64,000 bases of DNA from an uncultured Acetatifactor sp. (GCA_910589035.1 CAJUSI010000025.1:62001-126000); one strand, 5' to 3'; shown: positions 53,085 to 62,490, counted from the first letter of the stretch. The notes: generated from the sequence alone by a model not told the origin. A program made the numbers and translations.

Positions 53085-54679
53085 CTCTCAATCATCTTAA
53101 TCAGATCATTTAATGTTTGATTGATCCTTTCATCAGAAGTAACCAGGTCTTTCATCAGGGATACAAATTCCCCCTGCGTCCGGTTGATTTCTTCCTCCGT
53201 CTGCTTCATATCGTTCAGAAGGGCTTTCATGTCTATTTCTTCCTCTTGCTCAAAATTGTCCACATACCTGGGAATGTTCAGGTTAAAATCATTCTTTTCA
53301 ATATCCGCAAATTCCGCAAGGAAGGACTCCTTTTCCACTGTTTCCCGTCTGTTGTACAGGTCTATGACAGAATCGATATGCTCGTCCGTCATTGCATTCT
53401 GCTTTTTTCCTTTTTCGAATTTCCGGGATGCGTCTATGAACAATACATCCCGTCCGTCCCTGTGTTTTTTCAGCACGATAATACAGGTGGGAATGGACGT
53501 ATTGTAGAATAAATTGGCCGGAAGCCCGATCACGGCATAGATATTTCCGGCCCGGAGCAGCTTTTCCCTTATCTTCCCCTCCGCTGCCCCCCGAAACAAA
53601 ACCCCGTGGGGCAGTACGATCGCCATTGTCCCGCCGCTTTTCAGGTGGTACAGGCCATGCAGAAGAAACGCATAATCGGCTTTCGACTTTGGCGCCAGCA
53701 CGCCGTAATCGCTGAATCTTTCATCCTGCAGAAATCCGGCGGCTGCGCTCCAGTTTGCCGAATACGGCGGATTCATAAGCACCATGTTAAAATCGGTTTC
53801 CTCATCCGTAGGCCAGTCCTCATCAAGGGTATCGCCGTTGCGGAGCTTCTGGTTCTCCGGCACGATACCGTGCAGGAACATATTCATTCTCGCAAGGTTA
53901 TAGGTAGATGTCATCAGTTCCTGCCCATAATATTTAATGTAGTCCGGCTCTGCGGCATATTTTTTCGCATTCAGCAGAAGGGATCCGGAACCCATGCAGG
54001 GGTCATACACCGACAGCCCCCGTTTTCCCTCCTGCCCCGCAATCGCAATCCTTGTCAGAATTTTTGACACTGCCTGAGGCGTATAAAATTCCCCCGCCTT
54101 CTTGCCCGTTTCGGAAGCAAACTGTCCGATTAAATATTCGTAGGCATTTCCGAGGATGTCCGAATCCGTATTCAGAAGGTCGGCCCTGTCAATTTCCCTG
54201 ATCAGGCTCGACATGGTATCGCTCTGTTTCTGATCCCCTGTCCCAAGACGGTTGGAATACAGGTCAATATCGGTAAACAAATCCGCAAACAGAGGGTCAC
54301 TTTGCTCGATGTTGTTAAAGGCTTTCTGAAGCTGCTCACGGCTGAATGCGTTATTCCTTGCCGCATCCGCAAAACAGGTGTAGGTCAGATCCGGCTCAAT
54401 GACATAATGACATTCCTCCCGGACCTGTTCTTTCAGTTCTTCCGCACTCTCATCCTCCAGCGCTTCTCTGTATGCCTCCAGTGCCGCCTTTAGGTTTTGC
54501 GGCTTTTCATCATAAATCAAATCATACGCCTTGATCAGAAAAGAATCCGACAGGTATTTGTAAAATACAATCCCCAGCAAATAATCCTTATATTCATTTG
54601 CATCCATTTTGGAACGCAAAATATCCGCACCGCTCCACAGTACACTGATCAAATCCCTGCTGCTTTCCAGTTCCGCCAT
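53081..54679 (-). CDS. hsdM: Type I restriction modification methyltransferase
   Basis: 532 aa N6-adenine methyltransferase. ILRSKMDANEYKDYLLGIVFYKYLSD at the N-terminus, EFYTPQAVSKILTRI, SAM motif VYDPCMGSGSLLLNA (~226) and catalytic MNPPYS (~301). It methylates the host target and forms the complex with HsdS and HsdR. CAGGGAGGGGTTAAG precedes the ATG. First intact gene of the hsd operon. Confidence 0.96.
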   Translation of the reverse strand: MAELESSRDLISVLWSGADILRSKMDANEYKDYLLGIVFYKYLSDSFLIKAYDLIYDEKPQNLKAALEAYREALEDESAEELKEQVREECHYVIEPDLTYTCFADAARNNAFSREQLQKAFNNIEQSDPLFADLFTDIDLYSNRLGTGDQKQSDTMSSLIREIDRADLLNTDSDILGNAYEYLIGQFASETGKKAGEFYTPQAVSKILTRIAIAGQEGKRGLSVYDPCMGSGSLLLNAKKYAAEPDYIKYYGQELMTSTYNLARMNMFLHGIVPENQKLRNGDTLDEDWPTDEETDFNMVLMNPPYSANWSAAAGFLQDERFSDYGVLAPKSKADYAFLLHGLYHLKSGGTMAIVLPHGVLFRGAAEGKIREKLLRAGNIYAVIGLPANLFYNTSIPTCIIVLKKHRDGRDVLFIDASRKFEKGKKQNAMTDEHIDSVIDLYNRRETVEKESFLAEFADIEKNDFNLNIPRYVDNFEQEEEIDMKALLNDMKQTEEEINRTQGEFVSLMKDLVTSDERINQTLNDLIKMIER

Positions 54680-54697
54680 CTTAACCCCTCCCTGTTA

Positions 54698-54823
54698 TCA
54701 CCTTCCAGTTTCCACTATGTCATCCATTCCGCAGCCAGGAGCCATACAGGCCTTTGATATACCCCTGTCAATCAGTATTTTCCATAATGGTTTGTAATTG
54801 ACATTTGTTCTCTCATTTACCAT
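54698..54823 (-). pseudogene. 41-aa remnant of a Cro/CI-type HTH regulator
   Basis: The ATG at 54823 with GGAGAAGGAT encodes MVNERTNVNYKPLWKILIDR, GISKACMAP, then CGMDDIVETGR. The first part equals the start of small HTH regulators (YKPLW.LLIDR..sK..L) and the last part their end (C..dDIVE). The central ~30-residue HTH is gone, an in-frame-like deletion. It lies 18 bp before hsdM under the operon promoter, where controllers of restriction genes often sit. The peptide is probably still translated. Confidence 0.6.
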
Positions 54824-54874
54824 ATATCCTTCTCCGCAGTCTTGTTGATACAATTAAAATCAGTGACAGGATAA

Positions 54875-54903
54875 ATTATAGCAGATGCCTGTCTAAATCA
54901 CAA
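54875..54903 (-). promoter_or_regulatory. hsd operon promoter
   Basis: Minus strand TTGTGA (54898-54903), 17 bp, TATAAT (54875-54880), about 50 bp before the HTH remnant. Confidence 0.65.
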
Positions 54904-54944
54904 TCATATCGTTTGAAAATTCAAGCGCTCTCTTCCTTTCATAC

Positions 54945-54982
54945 AAAAAGCAGCCCCTCCGTCCAAAGTCAGGCTGCTTTTT
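54945..54982. terminator. Bidirectional terminator upstream of the hsd promoter
   Basis: AAAAAGCAGCC (54945-54955) pairs with GGCTGCTTTTT (54972-54982), with A and T runs on both sides. It would stop minus-strand transcription from the sigma/anti-sigma pair. The gap 54983-55226 holds no convincing gene, only an imperfect inverted repeat (AATCAGTGCT... / ...AGTGCTGATT). Confidence 0.8.
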
Positions 54983-55226
54983 GCTTTGCTTCATCAACTG
55001 AGATTTCTTTCACCCCAAAGGAACGAGCCGATATGCAATGCAATGCGATTGCGGTCCGAAACCTAACGATCCTCTGGTACACCGGTGCATGAATTCCCGA
55101 GTAATCAGTGCTTGATGTCCATGCCAGAACAAGGAGGAGGAAGGAGGCGAGCACAAGGCATCGTCGACTGGCGACAACGCAGTACTGGGGTGGACAGCGA
55201 GTGCTGATTGCTCAAGGATTTATGCA

Positions 55227-56138
55227 TCAGTGTACCAGATACGCCTCCCGAAATGCTCCCGTCAGTTCCTCCAGGGTATAAAGTCCATGGTTCTCCACCC
55301 CTATAAATTCCGGACATGTAGGGTAAGTCACAAACATATCCTCCCCACCGGCACATCTGGCCCAGACGATCACCGTATACAGCGGCTCACTCTTGGTGAT
55401 GATGTAATCCTCATAATCGACTCCCTCCAGATCCTTCTCAATAATCTCACAGGTAAGGCGGCACAATCCATAGGGGACTTCCTTATTGGTCCACCCCGGT
55501 CCGGAGGTTCCCATCCCCCACCGGACTCTGCCGGTCTCATCCAGCGTGTAGACGCCGTAGGCGGCCTCCCCGGTCTCCCTGTCGCTCCCGCTCATTTTAT
55601 AGTTCACGGCGCCGTGGACGATATAGAGTGGATCTGCTATGAGGACCTGGCTGAAATCCTTTATATCGTCCGCCAGAAACCATTCGTTGTAAAGCGTCCG
55701 GTAGATCTTCATCACCCCCGGCGCGTCGGCAAAAGCCGGATCGGCGAAGGCCGCCTCCGCCTCCGGCGTAAGTCCCGGCGTAAAATCCTCCCGTCGGGCT
55801 TCCAGAAGAGTACAGTCCCCGTCGCCCCAGAAGCCGTCGGAATTGCCTCTGTCGCCCCAAAGACCGCCGTCCTGTCCTCCGCCGCCCAGATCGTCCCACT
55901 TCTGCCGCATCCCGATTCCGATTCCCACCGCGGCGCACAGGCAGGCCGCCGGTATGCACCACGCAAGCCGCCTGCGTTTCCTTCCCGCAGGCAGCTTCCT
56001 CCCAGGCTCTTTTGCTCCGCTATCTTCTATCCTCCCGACATCCTTTGTAATTTCTGCATACTCCGGTTTCCGGGCCTCCTCCAGATATTCTTCCCTTACA
56101 TTCGTGATACTGTCATACAGCTTTTCCGCCTGCCTCAT
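55227..56138 (-). CDS. Putative anti-sigma/membrane sensor protein
   Basis: 303 aa from ATG 56138 (AGGAGGGGTATCGGAT). A ~75-residue cytosolic N-terminus (RQAEKLYDSITNVREEYLEEARK) is followed by one membrane helix (LAWCIPAACLCAAVGIGIGM) and an extracytoplasmic domain with a Gly/Asp-rich linker and YGVYTLDETGRVRWGMG, MFVTYPTCPEF. Topology and the 4-bp overlap with the ECF sigma gene suggest it restrains that sigma factor, although no classical zinc anti-sigma motif is visible. Confidence 0.7.
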   Translation of the reverse strand: MRQAEKLYDSITNVREEYLEEARKPEYAEITKDVGRIEDSGAKEPGRKLPAGRKRRRLAWCIPAACLCAAVGIGIGMRQKWDDLGGGGQDGGLWGDRGNSDGFWGDGDCTLLEARREDFTPGLTPEAEAAFADPAFADAPGVMKIYRTLYNEWFLADDIKDFSQVLIADPLYIVHGAVNYKMSGSDRETGEAAYGVYTLDETGRVRWGMGTSGPGWTNKEVPYGLCRLTCEIIEKDLEGVDYEDYIITKSEPLYTVIVWARCAGGEDMFVTYPTCPEFIGVENHGLYTLEELTGAFREAYLVH

Positions 56139-56692
56139 ATCCGATACCCCTCCTCTTCCAGTCTGCCTTTCAGGCTCTGCCGAAGCCCATACATCCGTTT
56201 CGCAAGCCTTCCCGGCGGCATGCCCGCCTCCTCCGCAAGCTCCTTCACCGCTTCCCCATACCAGTATCGACGCAGGAAAAGGACTCTGTCTTCCTGGGAA
56301 AGCTCCCCCAGCCAGGCGTCGACCGCTTTGGTCAATTCTTTTGCCTCCAGCTTCTGTTCCACGCTCTCCGGCGACGGAATGCACTCCTCCAGCTCGGTCA
56401 AAAGCTGCTCCATGCCAGCATAGCGCTTCTTCCGGTGATTTTTGTTCCACAGGTTGAAAGCAATATTGCGCACCACCCTGCCCAGCCATGCGCCCAGCCT
56501 GTCCGGACGTCCCGGCGGAATGGCGTTCCAGGCCTGCAGCCAAGTATCGTTGACACACTCCTGGGCGTCCTCCTCCACTGACAGGATATTCCACGCCAGC
56601 CTGTGACAGTAGGTTCCGTATTTGGCCGCCGTCTCTGAGATGGCGGCCTCGTCCCGCTGAAAATATAACTCAATAATCCGTGAATCCTCCAT
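56135..56692 (-). CDS. ECF-type RNA polymerase sigma factor
   Basis: 185 aa. Region 2: ISETAAKYGTYCHRLAWNILSVEEDAQECVNDTWLQAWNAIPP; region 4: LGELSQEDRVLFLRRYWYGEAVKELAEEAGMPPGRLAKRMYGLRQSLKGRL. Region 1.1/3 absent, as in ECF factors. GGAGGCGGCAGC precedes the ATG. Co-transcribed with the membrane protein downstream. Confidence 0.92.
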   Translation of the reverse strand: MEDSRIIELYFQRDEAAISETAAKYGTYCHRLAWNILSVEEDAQECVNDTWLQAWNAIPPGRPDRLGAWLGRVVRNIAFNLWNKNHRKKRYAGMEQLLTELEECIPSPESVEQKLEAKELTKAVDAWLGELSQEDRVLFLRRYWYGEAVKELAEEAGMPPGRLAKRMYGLRQSLKGRLEEEGYRI

Positions 56693-57018
56693 GCTGCCGC
56701 CTCCGTTCCTGCTCCGGACAGTCCGGAGTCAAAAATACGCGAAATACCGCGAAGTCAAAGCCACAATTCCCTGTCCGTATTAACATGTCATCGCCGCCCG
56801 TCTATTCCATATCCATCCGGCGGCGCATTTTTCCAATTGAGTAGCGAAATGCCCGTCCGGCGACGGACCTTCCTGTAAGGAAGACAAAAGACCTGCCTTT
56901 ATCTATAAAGACAAGTCTTTGCAGGAAATATTCCCAAATTTTAAAAAAAGCCAAACACCCTAATCCAAAACCTGTTTCACTGCCTCATAGCATTTTTCCG
57001 TAAGTTCCGTCAAAGCTC
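56693..57018. other. Intergenic gap with hairpins
   Basis: No gene. Near 56710 CTCCGGACAGTCCGGAGTC weakly resembles the dispersed repeat. A stem GTCCGgcgaCGGAC (~56856) echoes the stem in the 64-bp repeats at 14.2 kb. CTTTAT-CT-ATAAAG (~56895) within CCTGC/GCAGG arms, followed by TCTTTTG on the minus strand, may terminate the SWIM/SNF2 transcript. Confidence 0.4.
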
Positions 57019-57753
57019 CTACCCGAACACTCCGAACAGCTCCTCCCAGTTGCCGCTCCTGATGATGCGGCTGCTGGGCCTGTCCACATTGGCAAGCATG
57101 GTCTCAATGCGGTTCTCCATGGTGATATCCACGAACCGGCCCACATCGATGCCCCGCAGTTCGAAGAACAGCCGGGGATCCTCGTCAAAGCGGTGCCCGA
57201 TTCCGTACAGCACCGCCGCCACATGCTTGCACATCAGCGCCCAGTCGGGACAGCTGCACTGAAAGCTGATCTCCTGAGGCCTGGGGAAAAGACCCGATTC
57301 CCCGGTAAAGAGTTCCTTCAGTTCCTCCGGAAAATCCCCCTTCATCAGCCGGTCCAGATTCTCGATCTTATTGGCGCATTTTTCGATGGCCGCCTGGCAG
57401 CGCTCCTCCGACAGGGGGCTTATGCGGATTTCCACCTTATAGGGGGCCTTCCGCCGTCCCTGTACCCTGGCCTGCACCCTTCCCTTCTGGATTTTCAGGT
57501 CAATAACCGCGCCCGTTCGGACATAGCGCGTGCCTCTCTCCAGCCGGCTCTCGTAATCGGCGTATTTTTCCAGGTTGTCGCACCACGCCTGCCCCCACCA
57601 TGTGGTGACGATCTTTCTTCCCTCAATAATGACTGGCTCCAGCTTCCTGCCCTTCTGCTTCTCCTTCTTTTCCGTCAGGCTGGCGTTTTTCCGCAGCTGT
57701 GCGCTGTCCGGCTGTTTGTAATCCCTGTCGGTATCCCAATAATTTCTACTCAT
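57019..57753 (-). CDS. SWIM zinc-finger protein
   Basis: 244 aa. The SWIM motif CSCPDWALMCKHVAAVLYGIG (C-x-C-xn-C-x-H) is near residue 163. N-terminal WWGQAWCDNLEKYADYESRLERGTRYVRTGAV and KAPYKVEIRISPL are typical of the SWIM partner of bacterial SNF2 helicases. GGGAGGAGAACGCATAG precedes the ATG. It follows the helicase gene by 79 bp on the same strand, so the two probably act together on DNA or protein-DNA complexes. Confidence 0.9.
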   Translation of the reverse strand: MSRNYWDTDRDYKQPDSAQLRKNASLTEKKEKQKGRKLEPVIIEGRKIVTTWWGQAWCDNLEKYADYESRLERGTRYVRTGAVIDLKIQKGRVQARVQGRRKAPYKVEIRISPLSEERCQAAIEKCANKIENLDRLMKGDFPEELKELFTGESGLFPRPQEISFQCSCPDWALMCKHVAAVLYGIGHRFDEDPRLFFELRGIDVGRFVDITMENRIETMLANVDRPSSRIIRSGNWEELFGVFG

Positions 57754-57832
57754 CTATGCGTTCTCCTCCCGGATCTTCCGCTTAATTTTTCCATTCCAAA
57801 TACATCTATCCCCGGCCCGGTTCCCCGCAGGC

Positions 57833-60562
57833 TCATATCTCCAGTTTAAAGAGAGACATAAGCTCCTCATTGTTCATCTCGGTGATCCAGTTCTCCCCGC
57901 CGGAGCCGATCACGTTCTCCGCCAGGCTTTTCTTGCTCTCCAGCAGCTGGTCGATCTTCTCCTCTATGGTTCCCCGGCACACCAGTTTGTGGACCATGAC
58001 ATTCTTTTTCTGCCCGATGCGGTAAGCCCGGTCCGTGGCCTGGTTTTCCACCGCCGGATTCCACCAGCGGTCGAAATGGATCACATGGCTGGCTTTGGTG
58101 AGGTTCAGTCCCGTTCCGCCCGCCTTCACGGACAGCACCAGATAGGGGATATATTTCTCCCCCTGAAAGCCCTCCACGATTTTATTCCGCTCCGCCACGG
58201 GAGTTCCCCCGTGCAGCACATATCCGCGCCGGCGGAAAATCTCCGCCAGGAATTCGTCCAGATAGGGGATAATCTCCTTAAACTGGGTAAATACCAGAAC
58301 CCTCTCCCGCTTCTCATAAATGGTCTCGCACAATTCCTTCAGCATGGCAAATTTCCCGCTGTCATTCTCTTCAAAAGCCCGCTGCCCCAGATACTGGTCC
58401 GGATGATTGCAGATCTGTTTCAGCTTTGTCAGGGAGGCCAGCACCAGCCCCCGCCTTTCCATGCCCTCCGCTTCGGCCAGCCGCTCCGCCAGATCCGCCA
58501 CATACTTGCGGTACAGCACCGTCTGCTTTTTGGACAGCCCCACATAGTCCACCTGCTCCATTTTATCCGGCAGATCGGAGATAATGGCCTTGTCGGTCTT
58601 CAGCCGGCGCAGCATAAAGGGCGCTATCATGGCCTTCAGTCTGGCATAACCTTCAGGATACTGCTCCAGATTCCCGCAGTAGTCGCGAAATTCCTGGGAA
58701 CTGCCCAGCAGCCCCTTGTTCAGGAAGTCGAAGAGGGACCAGAGATTGGTCAGGTCATTTTCGATGGGCGTGCCCGTCATGGCGATCCGCATGGCGCTTT
58801 TCAGCTTCTTCACCTGCCTGGTCTGCTTTGTGGTAGGATTCTTGATGGCCTGGGCCTCGTCCAGAATCAGGCAGTCCCAGCAAATCTCTTCCAGTTCCCC
58901 GATGCGCACGGCCATCCCGTAGGTGGTGACGGTGAGGAAGCTCTTATCCGCGCGGACAAATTCTCCCAGCTTCTTCGCCCCGCCGTCGTGAAGAATGGCC
59001 ACCGGCATATCCGGCACAAATTTCGCCGCCTCCTTCTCCCAGTTTCCAAGCAGGGAGGCCGGCACCACCAGCAGCACCCTGGCATCCGGTTTCGTCCTGC
59101 GCAGCTTCTCCAGGTAAGCCAGCACCTGCACGGTCTTGCCCAGGCCCATGTCGTCCGCCAGGCAGGCGCCGAAGCCCAGATGATCCATATAGTTAAGCCA
59201 GGTAAATCCCGTCTTCTGGTAAGGGCGCAGCTTTGCCTGGAAGCTCTTCGGCAGAACCGCCGTCCGGATGCTCTTCGGAGTACGCATCTCCTTCAGCAGC
59301 CCGGACAGCCACGCGCCGTTTGTCACGATGGGCCCCACGTCGGCCTCTTCCCCGCTCCGGCCCATATCCAGCCCCATGCGCAGCGCCTGCATAAAGGTCA
59401 GGCTGCCCTCGTAATTCTCCACCTCCGCAAGCAGCTTTTCCAGCCGCTGGTGATCCACCTCAATCCATTTTCCCTTCAGGAATGCCAGCCCCTCCGTCCG
59501 GGCCAAAAGCGCCTCCACTTCTTCCCGGCTTAAGGGGACACCGTCCACCGTCAGCTGGGGCACCATCTGCAGGATGGTATCCATCCCGAGCATATGGGGC
59601 TTCTCCTCCCCGAGGCTCACGGACATGGACACATTGCAGGCGTTCCTCTTCCACCAGTTGGGAATCCGGCACACGATCCCCGCCTGCTCGATGGCGGGAA
59701 TGTCTTTCAACAGACAGTACGCCTCCTGGTCGGAAAGCTGAAGGGGATGGAAGATTTCCCCGTTCTCCACGAATTCCCCGATGAGTTCCGACACATCGGC
59801 CGCCTTGTTCAGGCAGGACAGCAAATCCAGCAGCTTCTCCCGCTCGGTCTTATACTCGGTGAGCGCATATCGCAGGGGCACATGCTGTATCTTTCCCCGT
59901 TCCCCCTTTGTAGCGTAAGTAGCCAGAAAAGCAAAAGGATAATCCTCTCCCCTGCTTTCCACCAGATGGAAGAAAATTCTCTCCGGAACTTTCAAATGCT
60001 GGCTCTTTTCCGCCAGATATAAGGCCACCGTGCCGTCGTACTGCCGGATCTCCTGGGCGTAGAGATTCTTTAGCTGCCTGAAAATCTCCAGGATCCACTT
60101 CTCATTCACATACTCGGATCCCAGGTTGAAAGGCGCTGCATTCAGCAGCCCCTCCATCTCGTCCCGGTCCGGCGTCACCGCGGCCTTATCCCGCAGAAGC
60201 TCAATATCCGGCTGATGGGTTATGGTCTGAAGGAAATAATCCGCCAGATGATACAGATACCGCCCCGCCGCGTCCAGCCAGTCCGGCTTTTCCTGAAAGC
60301 CCAGCTCATACAGCGCACGATAAGGCTCCTTTTCAAAGGCTTCCCGCCAGCGGAAAATCTCTTCCGGCCCCAAGGCCCCTGCCATCCCCCCTGCACGGCT
60401 CTCTTCCGGCCCCGCATTCTTTGCAGGGATGTCCTTCACAGGGGTTTCTTTTACAAGAGTACCCTTTACGGGAATCTCTTCCGCGCTGTCCGGCCGAAAC
60501 CCTTTCTCGGTAAAGAAAAACCGTATTTTCGCTGTCTCGTTTTTTATCGCTTCCATTTGCAT
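57833..60562 (-). CDS. SNF2/RapA-type DEAD-box helicase
   Basis: 909 aa. C-terminal SNF2 ATPase: CLADDMGLGKTVQVLAYLEKL (~474), LLVVPASLLGNWEKEAAKF, LILDEAQAIKNP (~567), MTGTPIENDLTNLWSLFDFLN, then HELICc KAGGTGLNLTKASHVIHFDRWWNPAVENQATDRAYRIGQ. The N-terminal ~420 residues are an accessory domain of bacterial SNF2 proteins. It likely remodels protein-DNA complexes with the adjacent SWIM protein; a repair or defence role is possible but not shown. Confidence 0.93.
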   Translation of the reverse strand: MQMEAIKNETAKIRFFFTEKGFRPDSAEEIPVKGTLVKETPVKDIPAKNAGPEESRAGGMAGALGPEEIFRWREAFEKEPYRALYELGFQEKPDWLDAAGRYLYHLADYFLQTITHQPDIELLRDKAAVTPDRDEMEGLLNAAPFNLGSEYVNEKWILEIFRQLKNLYAQEIRQYDGTVALYLAEKSQHLKVPERIFFHLVESRGEDYPFAFLATYATKGERGKIQHVPLRYALTEYKTEREKLLDLLSCLNKAADVSELIGEFVENGEIFHPLQLSDQEAYCLLKDIPAIEQAGIVCRIPNWWKRNACNVSMSVSLGEEKPHMLGMDTILQMVPQLTVDGVPLSREEVEALLARTEGLAFLKGKWIEVDHQRLEKLLAEVENYEGSLTFMQALRMGLDMGRSGEEADVGPIVTNGAWLSGLLKEMRTPKSIRTAVLPKSFQAKLRPYQKTGFTWLNYMDHLGFGACLADDMGLGKTVQVLAYLEKLRRTKPDARVLLVVPASLLGNWEKEAAKFVPDMPVAILHDGGAKKLGEFVRADKSFLTVTTYGMAVRIGELEEICWDCLILDEAQAIKNPTTKQTRQVKKLKSAMRIAMTGTPIENDLTNLWSLFDFLNKGLLGSSQEFRDYCGNLEQYPEGYARLKAMIAPFMLRRLKTDKAIISDLPDKMEQVDYVGLSKKQTVLYRKYVADLAERLAEAEGMERRGLVLASLTKLKQICNHPDQYLGQRAFEENDSGKFAMLKELCETIYEKRERVLVFTQFKEIIPYLDEFLAEIFRRRGYVLHGGTPVAERNKIVEGFQGEKYIPYLVLSVKAGGTGLNLTKASHVIHFDRWWNPAVENQATDRAYRIGQKKNVMVHKLVCRGTIEEKIDQLLESKKSLAENVIGSGGENWITEMNNEELMSLFKLEI

Positions 60563-60780
60563 CTTTCCTGGCTCTCCTCTTTTGAACTGACTTTGTTTTA
60601 TGGTAAATACTGTATATAATGCTCAGCCGGCTCCTTGTGGGCTTCTTTACAGAGATGTATTAATTAACAGAAAGCCATTGCCGGCACATTTGCCGGTGCA
60701 GTCCAAAGGCGCCCGTAAGCAGGATCTGAGTTTGGCATATAATCCTTATTGTATAACCTTACTGCATACTGCAGGCTATG

Positions 60781-60899
60781 CCGCAGCCTAAATAAAAAAT
60801 TGTTTTTGTGCAATGATTTTGAGTAATATCATACCGCAGGCGGTGTCCGCACCCCAATAAAGCTGTTATTTTGTGCGGTTATCTCGAGTAATACCATAA
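60781..60899. repeat. 67-bp direct repeat, two copies
   Basis: CCGCAgCCtaAATAAA at 60781 and CCGCAcCCcAATAAA at 60848 begin two units that also share TTTTGTGC and GAGTAATAyCATA. The whole 60563-61021 gap is AT-rich, without a supported gene. Confidence 0.65.
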
Positions 60900-61021
60900 A
60901 TCATATGAAAGTTGCACTCAATTTCGTCATTTTAGCAGGAGCTGTGAAAAAAACCCTTCTTTCTGCAGTCTCTTTTACATGACTGCAGTGCAGAAGAGCA
61001 CGCCTGGTCTCGCCGCCAGAT

Positions 61022-61149
61022 GCCCGGACTGTTCCATCCGGAACCAATTTTGCCTAAAAGGGCAGAATCTCTTACTTAAACGTCTAACCCGGACAAGCCG
61101 GAACCAAAATTCTGCCATTTTGCATAAGACTTCATTGTCAAGCACCTGA
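61022..61149 (+). repeat. Dispersed ~65-bp repeat, two tandem copies (D' and D)
   Basis: Copy D' (61022-61087) is diverged: CCCGGACTGTTCCATCCGGA, ACCAATTTTGCC, TTACTTAAACGTCTAA. Copy D (61081-61149): CGTCTAACCCGGACAAGCCG, GAACCAAAATTCTGCCATTT, TGCATAAGACTTCATTGTCA, AGCACCTGA. The end of copy D supplies the last codons and stop of the MATE transporter. Confidence 0.75.
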
Positions 61150-62490
61150 GGCCTTCGCGGAAATTTTTCTGTAAGACACAATGAAATAGGCCGTCTCCGC
61201 CACAGCCGTGAAGGTCCAGGAAAATACATACAGCAGGTACAGCGACTGTATCGTCCCGAAATAGGCAAAAATCGTATAAATCCAGGCAATCCGGAACACG
61301 CAGGAGCCCATAATGACAATGATTGTAGGCAGGATACTCTTTCCCAGCCCCCGGGAAGCCGCAATGGAGCAATCCATAAAAGCGGAGACGGAATAGGACA
61401 GCGCCATAACCGACAGACGGTATATTCCCGCTTCTTTGACAGCGCTGTCATTGGTAAAGAGCCCAAGGAAGGGATAGCGGAACACATAGAACCCTACACC
61501 GATGACCAGTCCGGTCAAAAACGAATAAAGCAGACAGACCAGGAAGCTTTTCAGTATTCGCTCCCGTTTCTCTGCCCCGAAATTCTGCGCAATAAAACTG
61601 GAGCAGGCCGTGTAAAAGGCAGCCATCATATCATAGACCAGAGGGTCTGCATTGGCCGCCGCCGAATTTCCCTCCACCATCACATGGTCAAAGGAATTCA
61701 CGCTGGTCTGCACAAAAAGATTAGCGATGGCAAAAAGGCCGTTCTGGAACGCGGCGGGAATGCCAATCCTCAGAATTCGCCTCATTTTCTCCCTGTCCAC
61801 CCCAAGCCCCCGCAGCCGGAGCGCAAATCCTTCCCGGCTTCTGATCAGCACCCTGAGGATCAGAAAGGCGGATAGATACTGGGAGAGAATGCTGGCCGCA
61901 GCCACCCCCGCCACATCCCATTTGCATACAATGACGAAAAACAGATTCAGTATCACATTGATCACGCCTGAAAAGAGGAGATAATACAGAGGCCGCCTGG
62001 TGTCGCCGGCAGCGCTTAAAACAGAGCTTCCGAAATTGTACAGCCCAAGGGCCGGCATCCCCAGCAGATAAATGCGCAGATAGAGCACCGCATCGGAGAT
62101 CAGCTCGTCCTTGGTACGCATCGCAGCAAGGATAGCATCGGAAAAGGAGATTCCCAATACCATAATCAGGATTCCCGCGGCAAGGCAGATGAAAAAGGAG
62201 GTATGTACCGTTTCCTGAAGCTCCTTCTTGTTTTTCGACCCGATATGCAGGGCGGTAAGCGCGTTGACGCCGCTGGCGAGGCCTATGAGCATTCCTGTGA
62301 ACAGCGTAACCAGAATACTGGTGGACCCCACCGCTCCCAGCGCAATCGGACCCGCAAACTTCCCCACCACAGCCACATCCGACATATTGAACAGAACCTG
62401 CAGAACATTGGAAAGCATCAGCGGTATGCTATAGATAAAAATTTTCTTCCACAGGGATCCCTCGCAGAGATCCATCTCATATGCTTTCAT
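61138..62490 (-). CDS. MATE-family multidrug efflux transporter
   Basis: 450 aa, about 12 membrane helices in two halves. SIPLMLSNVLQVLFNMSDVAVVGKFAGPIALGAVGS, GLASGVNALTALHIGSKN, FGSSVLSAAGDTRRPLYYLLFSGVINVILNLFFV and QNFGAEKRERILKSF match MATE (DinF-like) exporters, which are driven by Na+ or H+. ATG 62490 follows AAAGAGGGTATT. Its C-terminal ASGA and stop are encoded within a dispersed repeat. Confidence 0.92.
   Translation of the reverse strand: MKAYEMDLCEGSLWKKIFIYSIPLMLSNVLQVLFNMSDVAVVGKFAGPIALGAVGSTSILVTLFTGMLIGLASGVNALTALHIGSKNKKELQETVHTSFFICLAAGILIMVLGISFSDAILAAMRTKDELISDAVLYLRIYLLGMPALGLYNFGSSVLSAAGDTRRPLYYLLFSGVINVILNLFFVIVCKWDVAGVAAASILSQYLSAFLILRVLIRSREGFALRLRGLGVDREKMRRILRIGIPAAFQNGLFAIANLFVQTSVNSFDHVMVEGNSAAANADPLVYDMMAAFYTACSSFIAQNFGAEKRERILKSFLVCLLYSFLTGLVIGVGFYVFRYPFLGLFTNDSAVKEAGIYRLSVMALSYSVSAFMDCSIAASRGLGKSILPTIIVIMGSCVFRIAWIYTIFAYFGTIQSLYLLYVFSWTFTAVAETAYFIVSYRKISAKASGA

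Noticed and set aside
54911..54931. GTTTGAAAATTCAAGCGCTC as an excision footprint of the 50.5-kb MITE
   Set aside because: It resembles fused MITE ends, but the match is short and gapped; chance cannot be excluded.
54969..55154. 61-aa minus-strand ORF ending ISVDEAKQKAA
   Set aside because: The tail looks protein-like but the frame has no ribosome binding site and passes through the terminator region; no family recognised.
56139..56594. N-terminal extension of the anti-sigma frame
   Set aside because: This part is an out-of-frame shadow of the ECF sigma gene; the real start is at 56138 with a good ribosome binding site.
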